Positions 21,329 through 31,993 of a stretch of DNA of 64,000 bases are shown piece by piece; the stretch's first letter is position 1; the number at the start of each line of letters is the position of its first letter. Position numbers and translations under genes: made by a program. The notes below the pieces were generated by a model. The model did not search any database. It was not told the DNA's origin and saw nothing but the letters and a program-made list of their open reading frames with translations. Location: contig VZQC01000265.1 in assembly GCA_009823505.1 (NCBI GenBank), forward strand, positions 2,050,707 to 2,114,706, in the 5' to 3' direction. The DNA comes from Rhizomys pruinosus. Lineage: Eukaryota; Chordata; Mammalia; Rodentia; Spalacidae.

Positions 21329-21540
21329 GTGCAGTGGTTCACCTTTCCTTCCTTTCCTGCATCTCTCCCTCCCTCTTTCTCTCAAACCCCCCTCCATGCC
21401 TTCTCCCTCTCTTTCCCTCCTTCCTCTCTCCACCCCTCTCTCCCTTCATCCTTCCCTTCCTCCCTCTCTTTCCCTCCCTCCCACTCTCCCCCCTTTCTGT
21501 TCCCTCTTTGTCTCCCCCCCAGTTCTCTGTCCCTGTCCCT
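21329..21540 (+). repeat. Pyrimidine-rich tract
   Basis: About 200 bases dominated by CCCTCC/CTTCC/CTCTC. The Pro/Ser/Leu-rich ORF over it is compositional. Confidence 0.85.
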
Positions 21541-21699
21541 CAGCAGCCACACCCTGTGTCTCCCACCTGTGATTTGAAAACCACCATAAAGGAAAAGTCT
21601 CCGCTTGGCCGTCCCTGGGGGAAGAGGTGCCTAACAGAGTGAAATGCTTTGAGAAATATCTGAGAGTCAAGACACCAGGTGCAGGAGGCGTCAGGAACC

Positions 21700-21870
21700 T
21701 CAATGACTATAATCCCAGTGGCCAGGGAGTAATTAGGCGGGGGCGATTAGGCAGGGGGATAACAACCTTGCTTTCCGGTGAAGGCCAGGGCTCTGCGGCC
21801 ACTCCTGCTCCATGGGCTCGGGGCCTGTGGGTGACAATAAGGCTGCAGTCATTGGTGTTCAAGGTCAGTG
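21700..21870. promoter_or_regulatory. Candidate homeodomain/SOX-type motif cluster
   Basis: The segment contains GAGTAATTAGGCGG, GGCGATTAGGCAGG and GTGACAATAAGG, i.e. TAATTA, GATTAG and ACAATA cores within about 110 bases in unique sequence. An enhancer role is inference only. Confidence 0.2.
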
Positions 21871-22170
21871 GGGAGTAAGGGAATTCAGAAACTGTGGAGT
21901 CTGGGGAAGCCTCTAGAAGGGCCCTGGAGGGCCTGAGGTCTACAGATCAGGTTGGAACAGAGCTGCAGGGAAGGTGTCCCCCGGGGGTCATGGGTGGCCA
22001 GGGACTAGGGAGTTTAGCCTTCCTGTTCATTACTGCCACTCTGTGCTTTGGGAGTGGCCCTGACTTGCTGCTTATCTCTGTGTCAAACTGGGTGGGGAGG
22101 GGACAGCTGGACTCTATCCAAGGCCAGAACAAGTCTGCAGGTCTGAGTGTGTGGTTTGCACACCTGCAGG

Positions 22171-22430
22171 GCTGTAAGCCTGCTACTGCAGGGCTGTAGG
22201 CCTGCTACTGCAGGGATGTTGGCCTGCTACTGCAGGGCTGTAGGCCTGCTACTGCAGGGCTGTAAGCCTGCTACTGCAGGGATGTTGGCCTGCTACTGCA
22301 GGGATGTTGGCCTGCTACTGCAGGGATGTAAGCCTGCTACTGCAGGGCTGTAAGCCTGCTACTGCAGGGATGTTGGCCTGCTACTGCAGGGCTGTAAGCC
22401 TGCTACTGCAGGGATGTTGGCCTTCTAAAG
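22171..22430 (+). repeat. 22-bp minisatellite, 12 copies
   Basis: Exact 22-bp steps from 22171 to 22413. The unit ends in GCCTGCTACTGCAGG. Three main variants (GCTGTAA, GCTGTAG, GATGTTG) and one hybrid (GATGTAA at 22325) are interleaved. Each unit has a CTGCAG palindrome. Confidence 0.95.
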
Positions 22431-22544
22431 GGACTCACTGTCTGCTTTCAAGGAATTGAAAAGCCCCCAGTCCCAGGCCATGGGAGGGGACACCCGAGGA
22501 TTCTCAGAACTGCTCAGTGCTCAGACCTCTCTGAGCCCTGAAGA

Positions 22545-22700
22545 ATGACAGCAGCTACCACTCAGTGAGTGCCACGGCAAGCCACATTCTACACATGATT
22601 TATCTCTCCACCTCATTCAGAGATCAGGAAACTGAGGCACAGAGATAAGCCCTGGGTTGTACAGCTGGTGGGAGGTGAGCTATGAGATCAGTCCTGGCTT
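22545..22700 (-). repeat. MIR SINE
   Basis: Reverse MIR: GATCAGGAAACTGAGGCACA, GAGATAAGCCCTGGGTTGTA and CAGCTGGTGGGAGG match the CORE region and flanks of MIR. Confidence 0.75.
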
Positions 22701-24600
22701 GTCTACACTGACAGGGTATTTTCAGAAAATTCTCAAGGATTGAGTAGGAACGTTTGAATCGTGAAGGGTAGACATAAGACCAGAGCATGAGACCCTAGGT
22801 GTGAGGGGACAGGACATAGAGTTGAAGCCGAAGACAGGCTAGGGAACAAGAGAGTGCATGGTCCAATGGCTCCTCGACCATCTTTCCACTGTCTCCCTTG
22901 ATGACCCGCAGGGACGGGGAATGCTTTAGGGAACCTTGGCTTCTAGGCTGCGTGTCATTCTCTGCACCCCCTTTCCCACCTGAGGTCACCTGTTACCAGG
23001 CTCTGCCCTACTGGAATTGGGTCTGTGGGAGCAAACCTTGGACTGTGGCTGGGTCCCATGGCCAAGGTGAACAAGTCAGGAGCTGACCTGACCCTGGAGA
23101 GCAGGCCAGGGGAGAACGGGAATATGCCCTTGCTATGTTGTGTTGGGACAAATGGGGTCTGTATGGGCTAGCAGGTGCTAAGTATGTAGAGATGCGGAGA
23201 TGGGGCCAAGCAGCCTGGTGGGGGGTGCTTCATAGGAATTGGAAGTTAGAGAAGAGAGAGAAAAGCTTCTTGCTAGGAGAGTCGTTTGAGTCACTCAGAG
23301 AAACCTGGCCCTGTCTCTGCAGCATGGAAATTTCCAGAAACTCCCTTCAGTTGGTAGGTTACCAACTTCCTGCATCTTCCCTCCTCATTCTCAGGCCAAA
23401 CCAGGATGCACTGCCCCAGGCACACCTGCTACACATGTTTTATATTCTCACCCAGATGCCCCCCCACCCACTCCCATCCCTGCCTAGCTCCTTGTCACCC
23501 CTATGCACCTCCAGGCAGGGACAGGGCCTGCTCAGAATGCCCCTCACCCCGTACCCCGCTGTGGAAAGCAACACTCGAACAGTAACATGGGCTGTGTGTG
23601 ATTGTGTATGACCTGTGACATCTCCTCTCCTATTTCAGGTCTGGGCCATGGGTCTCTCTGAATGTCCAGCCCTCAGGTGCACACTTGGGAAATGACTGCC
23701 CAGCTAGATCATGGGCACGGGCAACAGAGATTCCACATCTCTAACCTGTACCCTTCACTGTGAAGTCAATGGCCCAGGGTCCCTGAGGACTGTGCAGTTT
23801 CCCACCTGGGTGGTGGGTCCTCCTCAAGTGGCCACCAACCCTTGGGAAGCAAATGAAATCTCCATGAGTGGTAAGAGCCCACCAGCATCCGGAACACTGG
23901 CCGGTGCCACGCTGCCGCTCAAGGGCCTGAACTTAAGGCCCCAGCTGCAACCGAGCAGAAGTGGAGCCAGGGCCCTGGCCAAGGGAACTGGGTTCCGGCC
24001 CAGTGACTCCGCCTCTCGCTCTAAGCCTGCTGTCTCTGTCTAGGACCTTGGGCACAGACGGCATCTTAGGGACACCACAGGAGCATGTGACATCTGGGGA
24101 GTTTCGCCTTCTAGAAGTCCCTCTCTGCATCTAAGTTACTAGTGCAGTCTCTCGTAATCACAGTTACCCACAAAAGGCTCCGAGCCACGCAGCAGGTAGA
24201 GTTGGGACAGTCCACACTTATACCGTTCGGGGCCGACTGGAGTCTGCTTCCTGTTCCCTCTGCCTTGGTCACTGCATGCCTGCCACAGCACCCAGCTTCA
24301 GTCTCCCTGTTCCATCATTACCCAGCATGCTGTTTCCTGGCTTTCATGTAGAAACCTCATATTCCAGGGATCTGCTCCACCAGGGCAAACGGAAGCAGCT
24401 GGTCACCTTCACATCTGTCCAGGGCTAAATCCCACTTTCCATGGTCCCCAGGGCCCCGCATCCACCCATGCCATCAGCTCACCCACACCTTCTGTGGTCT
24501 CACTTCTTGGTTTCACGTCCTCTCTTCTAGACACAGGGACTTACAGTTGATCCTCCAATGGGCCAAGCACTTTCTGACTCAGGGCTTCGCCTCTACTGTT
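22701..24600. other. No recognised feature
   Basis: About 1.9 kb of unique sequence. ORFs of 110-158 codons at 23135-23611 and 23711-24043 lack domains. No interspersed repeat is visible, so this is one of the cleanest stretches for a conservation search. Confidence 0.4.
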
Positions 24601-26190
24601 CCCTTTGCTTCACCCCCACCCCCACCCCCACACACCCCATCTACCTGGCATCTGCTGCAGCTCCTCTGGTTTCTGCTTACAAGCATGTTTCTGGGAGGCT
24701 GGCAGTGAAATTGCACTTCTCTTACAATCCAAACCTTCCGAGGCTGGATGCCTCCCATCACGCCCAGAATGTGTACACATTCGGTTCTCCAAGTAGGAGG
24801 AAAGTGGATTTTCCTGGCCCTCACAGCCGAGCTGTCTTGGACTCCTTTCACCAGGGAAGGAAGATATAACTGATCCTGTCCAGGCCTGGCCTTCAAGAGT
24901 TTCCTCGTCCCAATGCTGCTGTCATATGAAAAATTTGATGGTCCTGAGAGTCCCATGCCATGAGGAAATTCCCACTGGACTGCTTCCTTGAAGGGAGAGA
25001 TATGTGAGAACAAAATAGCATGTTTGTCGGCCCAATCCCAATAGGTTACCAGGCAGCAGGAGAACCATACAGCCAACCCCAGCCCAGAATACCAGACAGA
25101 AAAATAACAAATCAATACTGTTGTAAATGATAGTGCTGACTGGGGAGGGGGCTGTTGGGCAGTGACTGATAGGTGGAGCACCTGTTCACCTCGACACACA
25201 TGGTCCCCTTCTTTCTTCTTCACACTGGTGTCCAGTTACCGAGCTGGACAGTTCCTTATTCGTCCACTGTATCACCCAGCTGCCACTTAGAATGTTGTCT
25301 CTACAAGGATGAGGCCCTCACTGCTGCTTTAAGCATCTAGATCAGAGCCAGAGTCATAGCTGATGATCTGTAAATACTTACTGCAATGGAGTTCAGTGAC
25401 TTATCCACTGAACATTGGATAGCATGAACAGTCCCGTCTGCACTGTTATCAACCTGCATACAACCGAGTCCTGCAGTGGCATTGGCATCGGCTCTGAGAT
25501 GTCCCCATGCCATGTGAGTCCTCGGAGCCGAGGGGCAGGCCCCTGTCCCTACACTGTGCTCACCTGGGCACACACTCACAGAAGGTAAGAGTCAGCAGAT
25601 GATCCTCCAGCTCAAACGGACTGTGTGGGGTGTGTCCTCCTTTCCATTTGAGAGCATGGTGGTTTTGGTTATTCCCACATGTGCAATCATGTTGATGAAT
25701 GCAGAAGAAAGAACTCATGAGACTGCATATTCGCGGGCATTAGGCCCATGCAGCTGCCCTCCTTGGGAGACTTCCTTTCCATTCTCTTCCCTCCTCCCTG
25801 TCACTGTGCTGCAGGTCTGCCTTGATGCTACAGAGCAGTGCAGGTGCACGGGACTGCTGCTGAGGATTCTGGCTGGGATGCGGGGTGGTCCTTTGAAATC
25901 TGAAATTTCAACAAGCATTCTAGGAGTTTCTCAGAAAGGAGACGCTCCCCACATGTGCTAGCAATTCTCAGATTAGGTTCCAGGGAGTGCAAAGTAATCA
26001 GTGCAAACTGGAAGCGTTCTGTCTGTGCTAGAAATTTGTTCTCTCACAGTCTAGAAGCCAGAAGTCTAAACATTCATCTCATTAGGCTAGGAGAGAGCTG
26101 TCTGTGGGGCAGAATCCACCTTGACTCTTTAAGTTACGGTGGCATTCACTGTGATGTGTCACAGCACTCCAATCTCCTCTGTGGTCATAC
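24601..26190. other. No recognised feature
   Basis: Unique sequence apart from a short (CACCCC)n run at about 24612-24634. A 214-codon minus ORF at 24579-25223 overlaps that run, encodes a poly-Gly stretch there and has no domain. Confidence 0.4.
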
Positions 26191-26194
26191 AGCA

Positions 26195-26245
26195 TCCTCC
26201 TCTTCTTCCTCTTCTTCCTCCTCCTCTTCTTTTTCTTCTTTTTTG

Positions 26246-26297
<52 letters not shown>
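26195..26297 (+). repeat. (TCC/TTC)n then (GA)24 tract
   Basis: A pyrimidine run (CTCTTCTTCC type) to about 26242 switches to a pure GA run of 24 repeats at 26249-26296, so the purine-rich strand changes within about ten bases. Confidence 0.9.
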
Positions 26298-26299
<2 letters not shown>

Positions 26300-26575
26300 T
26301 AGCATGAGTGCATGTGGCTATCAGAGGACAAATTTGGGAGTCGGCCTTGCCTTCCCACCTCGCTTTTGAGGGAGGGTCTTTCTTGTTTCTTGTACTTGCC
26401 AGTCTTGCCAGGCTGACAGGGTCCAGGTGATTCTCTTGCTCGCCTCCCATTTCCTGTATGAGTGCTGGAATTACAGGTGTACAGTATCTCATCTGGCCTC
26501 TTACATGGATTCTGGGGGTTGAAGTCAGGTCATCAGGCACAGCAAGGATTTTACCCACTGAGCCTTCGCCTCAGC
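26298..26575 (-). mobile_element. B4-family SINE
   Basis: Reverse orientation: GCTATCAGAGGACAAATTTG, GAGGGAGGGTCTTTCTTGTT, GAGTGCTGGAATTACAGGTG, ATGGATTCTGGGGGTTGAAG, and a decayed head ACCCACTGAGCCTTCGCCTC. B1-like and tRNA-like parts are both present. Confidence 0.65.
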
Positions 26576-26840
26576 CCTTATTCCTTCCCTCTACACAAGA
26601 TCCCTTTTTGCCTTATGAAGATACCTGGGGTTGCACTAGTGCAATTTGGACCATTCAGGGCTCCATCCCTTCACAAGGCCCTGAGCAAGGTCATGCCTGC
26701 ATAGTCCCCTCTCTACAAACTTCAATTCCTTGGCAAGAGCAATGGCCCAGAGAGGCCAAGTAGCTTCCCAAAGTCAGCTTGGATCCACTTTCTTCTACAT
26801 CAAATTCCAGTTTAACAAAATGTATAGCTCAGCCTACTTT

Positions 26841-26896
26841 TTTTTAAGATTTATTTTGTGTGTGTGTGTGTGTGCGTGCGTGCATGTGTGTGCGTG

Positions 26897-26940
<44 letters not shown>
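26841..26940 (-). repeat. (TG)n tract, probable SINE tail
   Basis: TTTTTTTAAGATTTATTTTG leads into about 85 bases of TG with GCGTGCATG interruptions. The lead-in is typical of reverse B3/B4 tails, but the body is not clear. Confidence 0.7.
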
Positions 26941-26941
<1 letters not shown>

Positions 26942-29084
26942 TCATGTCAACTTCAGATGTTGTTCCCCAGGACACATCCATCTTCTTTGTTTTTTTAGTG
27001 ACTTCTTTATGTGTTTCATACATAATTTTTCAGTCGTAATCACCGTTATGTTATGTTATATTTTATATTATATTACTCCCATTTTTCTGCCGCACCCTCC
27101 AACAGTGCCCCCACCAAGTCGACACCTTCTGTCATTTGTGCTCAAGCTCATTGCAGCAAATTACATTCCCCGCTCACGCCTCAGTGCCAGCTCCTCCCCT
27201 GAGTCCTGATCAGCCTACCTAAAGTCTCTTTTCTAAAGAAGGCCAGGTCTTCCTCACCCAACCACCTTCTGCTACCAATATTGTCCCAGCCAAGGTTGGG
27301 CTCTGCTACCCATTTCTGCAGTTCTGTGCTGGGTTTTTGTAGACCCGAGCTTGCACTGGTCTTGTGCATGCTGATACCAATGATGGAGGTTCATGTGAAC
27401 AGGGTCCCAGGAGCTTTTGGGATTCATTTCCATTTGGTCTTGCATCACCTTCCCTGAAGATGACTATAGGCAGCCTGTCCACAGAACCGTGCTCTGTAGA
27501 TTCCTACCCTTCATGGTTTGGCCATTCAGGCCTTCTTGGGTTCCTGGTCTCCTGCTGCATGGAGGAGCTTCTTTAAGGAAAGTTAAGAGGTAGTTAATGG
27601 TTTCTTGGGACCTTGTTCTATGATGCCTGGGCCTTGTGTGTACAGGTTGCATTGTAGATGTGTTGCCTTTGCATGAACCATTCACAGACTGTGTCTGTGT
27701 GTGTCCAGTTGTAGGACTTTGTACTATTCTCATCTGGTGCAAAGGAAGCACCTTTTCTGAGTGGTATCTGGGTTATTTGTCTATAAGTATGCTTTTTTAT
27801 AGTTACTAAACTATTACTTTAGCCTAGGAATGTGTCTATCTTGTGGAATTGTCTTAAAATCTATGACCTCTCCAGGTGTGTGCATCTGACTATGTTAACA
27901 ATACCATACATGAGTTTCCTCCCACTGAGTGAGCTTTGGGTCCAATTGGTTAGCCATTGATTTCCCCCAAGATAGAAGTGCTGCTATTGGACAAATGTCG
28001 TATGCTGTGCTGGTCACCAACATGGGTATTTGGTCTTGAGGCTGATGTTGGATCATCTATTGATGATTTCCACTAATGGCTCACATAGTGATCTCCACAA
28101 CTATGAGAGCTAGCTTTCAGGGGTGGTAGCTTCCAGGTCAGATCCAGCTCAATTGCTCAAGATCCATTCTTGGAAGTATGTCCTGTCTTCAGCAATAGTA
28201 TTCCCTTTCAGGTTCTGGGAGGCAATCAAGGGCTGTGGCAATAGCCTGTATAAATTTTGGGAGTCTCTTGGACTGCCCTGGGCAATGACTCCGGGAAGGT
28301 GTCTCCTGTCTGGTACTCCTGTTGTTATGTAGCCGTCATCTTTCCATATGGACTCACGTAGAGTTATTGTAATTTGTCAATAAAACGTTAGACGAATATG
28401 AGTCTCTCAGGTTTTTTACCCTATCAAGACATGAGTTATCTCTCCTGTCTCCCTTTACCTGTCTAGCCCTCCCTCCATGCCTTCTCCATTTAAGAATAAT
28501 CCCCATTTCTCTCTTGATACTGCCAGTCTCCTATGGCCCCACTTCTCTTGGGCTCCTTTTTCCCTTTATCACCCCCCTCCTTTCCTTCTATAACCCTTCC
28601 TCTCCCCTCCCATTTAGATACCTTGATTTTATCCATTCCTCCCTTAGTAACACCTGTCACCTACTAGTCTTCTGTCTCAGCTTCCCTCTTCCCCTTTACC
28701 TTCCTGGTTCCTTTTCATTACCTGGTTCATGTAGTTACATCTGGATACACAATTATTTATAAGCATTTGGTACTAGGATCCACAAATGAGTAATAGCATA
28801 TGTTATTTGTTTTTCTGAGTCTGTCACTGCACTTAGCATTACAGCTTATTTCATTATGTCATCATTCTTTACCACTGCATAGAACTCCATTGTGTAAAAG
28901 TACCACAATTTCATTATCCACTCATCAGTTGAGGGACACTTTAGGTTGCTTCCAGCTCTTTGCTATACTGAAAGGAGAAGCAATAAACATGGATGTGCAC
29001 ATATCTCTCCAGTAAGATGAATCCTTTGGGTATAAAACCAGGAGTGGTTGACTGGGTCAAATGGTAGGTTCATTTTTAGTCTTT

Positions 29085-29220
29085 TTTGAGACAAGGTCTC
29101 CCTTTAGTCCCAGCAGCCCTGGAGCTTGCTCTGTAGACCAGGCTGGCCTTGAACTCACAGAGATCTGCCTGCTTGTATCTCCCAAATACTGGGATGAAAG
29201 GTGTGTGTCACATGCCCTGA
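29085..29220 (-). mobile_element. B1 SINE inside L1-A
   Basis: Reverse B1 with TTTGAGACAAGGTCTCCCTT, GACCAGGCTGGCCTTGAACT and CTGGGATGAAAGGTGTGTGT. A perfect 14-bp duplication CATTTTTAGTCTTT at 29071-29084 and 29221-29234 brackets it. Confidence 0.95.
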
Positions 29221-29754
29221 CATTTTTAGTCTTTAAGAGTTCTCCACACTGCTTTCCAAAGATGTTGCATGAGTTTGCAATCCAACCAGCAGTTAATGAA
29301 CATTCCTCCTTTCCCTACAACCTCTCCAGCAATTGGTGTCATTTGTTTTCTTGATCATAGCCAGTCTTACCATGGTAAGATGAAATCTTAAAGTGGTTTT
29401 AATTTGCATTTTCTTAATTTCTAACAATGTTGAACACCTTTTAAAATGTTTCTTAGCCACCTTTACTTCTTCTCTTGAGAAGTCTCTGTTCAGATCTTTA
29501 GCCTATCTTTTAATTCTGTAATTTATTTTCTTGGTCCTTTATTTTTTGAGTATTTTTTTAATAGCTTTTTAAATTTTTTTTTTCAAATCTAGACCCATGT
29601 CCCCCACCCTATCCCCCCACCCCACCAGAGCTCATGTATTCTGCCAAACATGCTTTTCATCTCTTTTTCAATCTTTCTCAAAATTCTCCATGTGGAAGTT
29701 GACTGTTTTGAGCAGAAGTTCACTGTTTCAGTCAGTTCTTTGATGCAGTCCTTT

Positions 29755-29806
29755 CTGTTGTTGTTGTTGTTGTGGTGGTGGTGGTGGTGGTGGTGGTGGT
29801 GGTGGG
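29755..29806 (+). repeat. (TTG)n(TGG)n triplet tract in L1-B
   Basis: TTGTTG switches to about ten GGT/TGG triplets. It corresponds to the CAACAA stretch in the 3' part of the related L1 at 49740-49756 and has expanded here. Confidence 0.85.
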
Positions 29807-30984
29807 TTTCATATTACACTTCCAACTACTTGGACAAAAAGCTCCAGGGGCCGTGTGCACAAGAAATACTTACAACTAGGTAATTGGCACTAGCATCCAC
29901 AGATGAGGGAACATTTGTACTTTGTTTTTCTGGGACTGTGTTACTTCACTCAGCATGATATCTTCTAGCTCCAGCCATTTTCCTGCAAAGCTAGCAATGT
30001 CATTCTTTCTTTACTGCTGCATAGAACTCCATTGTAATAAATGTACCACATTTTCCTATCCACTCATCAGTTGAGGGGCATTTGGGTTGGTCAGCTCCTT
30101 GCTATTGTGAAGAGAGCTGAAATAAACATGGCGTGGCATGTATCTTGCAGTGGGATGAGTCTTGTGGTAGCATGCCCAGGAGTGGTATGGCTGGGTTTGA
30201 GGGCAAGTCATTCCAAGTCTTCCAAGGGTTCTCCACATGCTTTCCATAGTGGCTGTACGAGTTTACATCCCACCAGCAGTGGATAGTGTTCCTCTTTCCC
30301 CACAACCTCTCCAGCACTTGGTATCATTTGTTTTTTTCTTCTTTATTAGAGATGATATTCTTAAAGTGGTTTTGATTTGCATTTCCTTAATGATTAGGGA
30401 TTTGAACACTTCTTAAGTGTTTCTCAGAATCTCTAATCTTCACTTGTGAAGTCTTTGTTCAGATCTTTGCTCCATTATTAGTGGGTCATTTGTTTTCTTT
30501 CTTCTTTGTTTTTTGAGTAGTTTTATATTCTGGAATCAATGCTTTGCAGATGTTTCTGTGGTGAAGGTTTCCTCCCACTCTGTGGATTTCTCTTCACTTC
30601 CTTGATTGATTCTTTTGATGTACAGAAGCTTTGAGTTTAATGAGGTCCCATTTGTCAATTGTCGACCTTAATACTTGCGCAGCTGCTGTCCGATTTAGGA
30701 AGTCTTCTCCAAACGCCTATGCTTGTAGTCTGCTGCCAACTTTTTCTTCTATTGCCTTCAGATTTTGGGTTCACGTCGAGGTCTTTATACCATATGGAGT
30801 TGACTTTTGTACAGGGAAGAGGTAGGGTTTAATTCATTCTTCTACAAGTGGTGATCCAGTTTTGCCAACACCACTTGCTGAAGATGCTGTCTTTTCTCCA
30901 TTGTGGCTTCTGGCCCCCTTGTCAAATATTAGATGGCTGAATTGTATGTGCTCAAGTTTTGGATCTTCAGTTTTGTTCCATTGC

Positions 30985-31830
30985 TCACAGGTCTGTTTTT
31001 GGCCAGTACCAGGCTCTTTTAGGACTATAGCCCTGTAGTATAGGTTTGAAGTCTGGTATAGAGATCCCCCCTGTTGCTCTTTCACTAAGTTTGTTTTTGG
31101 CTTTGGGGGTCTTTTGTTTTTCCAAGAATTTAAGACTTTGTTTTTCCAAGCCTGTGAAGAAACTCTTGGGGATTTTAATTGGGATTGCATTAAATCTATA
31201 CAAGAGTTTGGGTAGAATGGACATTTTTACTATGTTAATTTTCCCAATCCATGAGCATGAGAGGTTTTTCCATCTTCTGATGTTTTCTTCAATTTCTTTC
31301 TTTAAGGGTTTAAAATTTTTGTTGTAGAGATCTTTGGTGTCTTTGGTTATGTTTGTTCCTAGGTAATTTATTGTTTTTGAGGCTATTGTGTGTGGGAAGG
31401 TCTCTTTGAATTCCTTCTCCAGTTGCTTGTTGTTGGTGTAAAGAAAGGCTACCGATTTTTTTAGGTTAATTTTGTATCCTGCCATTTTGCTGAAGCTGTT
31501 AATCATTTCTAGGGGATTTCTGATGGATTTTTAAACATCCCTTAAGTAAACAATCATATCATCAGCAAATGGGGATAGCTTGACTTCCTCTTTTCCAATT
31601 AGTACTCCTTTAATTTCCTTTGCTTGCCTTATTGCCCTAGCAAGGGTTTCAAGCACTGTATTGAAGAGGAGTGGTGACAGGGGGCAGCCTTGCTGAGTTC
31701 CCACCTTTAAAGGGAATGTTTCTGTCATTTCCACATTTAGGATGATATTGGCTGTGGGTTTCCTGTATATGGCTTTGATTACATTGAGGAATGATCCCTC
31801 CAATCCAATTCCTTCTGGGACTTTAAGCAT
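30985..31830 (-). pseudogene. L1-B ORF2 fragment (reverse transcriptase region)
   Basis: Two minus-strand frames cover the L1 ORF2 RT palm and thumb. The upstream part (31531-31830) has [20 protein letters not shown] and FADDMIVYL, including the catalytic Asp pair. The downstream part (30985-31506) starts [18 protein letters not shown] and includes SWIGKINIVKMSILPKLLYR. A stop separates them (in TTTTTAAACATCCC at about 31530). The endonuclease domain is absent through 5' truncation, so no functional protein is made. Confidence 0.88.
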
Positions 31831-31993
31831 GAAGGGATGCTGGATTTTGTCAAAGGCTTTTTCTGTGTCAATTGAGATGATGGTATGCTTTTTGTCTTTC
31901 AGTCCATTTATATACTTGATGATATTTATTGATTTTCATATGTTGAACCATCCCTGCATCTCTGGTATGAATCCAACTTGGTTTGAGTAATTT

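Larger units (their letters stand above)
29557..31981 (-). mobile_element. 5'-truncated L1 nested in L1-A (L1-B)
   Basis: About 2.4 kb of minus-strand L1: a T-rich left edge (the A-tail), 3' UTR, then ORF2 up to the reverse transcriptase domain, where it stops abruptly. The imperfect duplication TTTGAGTA(A)TTT at 29545-29556 and 31982-31993 marks the target site, and L1-A reads on across it. Two ORF2 segments are still open: 30985-31506 and 31531-31830. The latter carries the RT active-site motif FADDM. Confidence 0.9.

Noticed and set aside
24579..25223. 214-codon minus-strand ORF
   Set aside because: Its C-terminal end runs through a (CACCCC)n stretch giving poly-Gly, and the remainder has no recognisable motif.
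30985..31830. Active L1 reverse transcriptase
   Set aside because: The RT motif FADDM is present, but a stop splits the frame and the element is 5'-truncated without endonuclease or ORF1.
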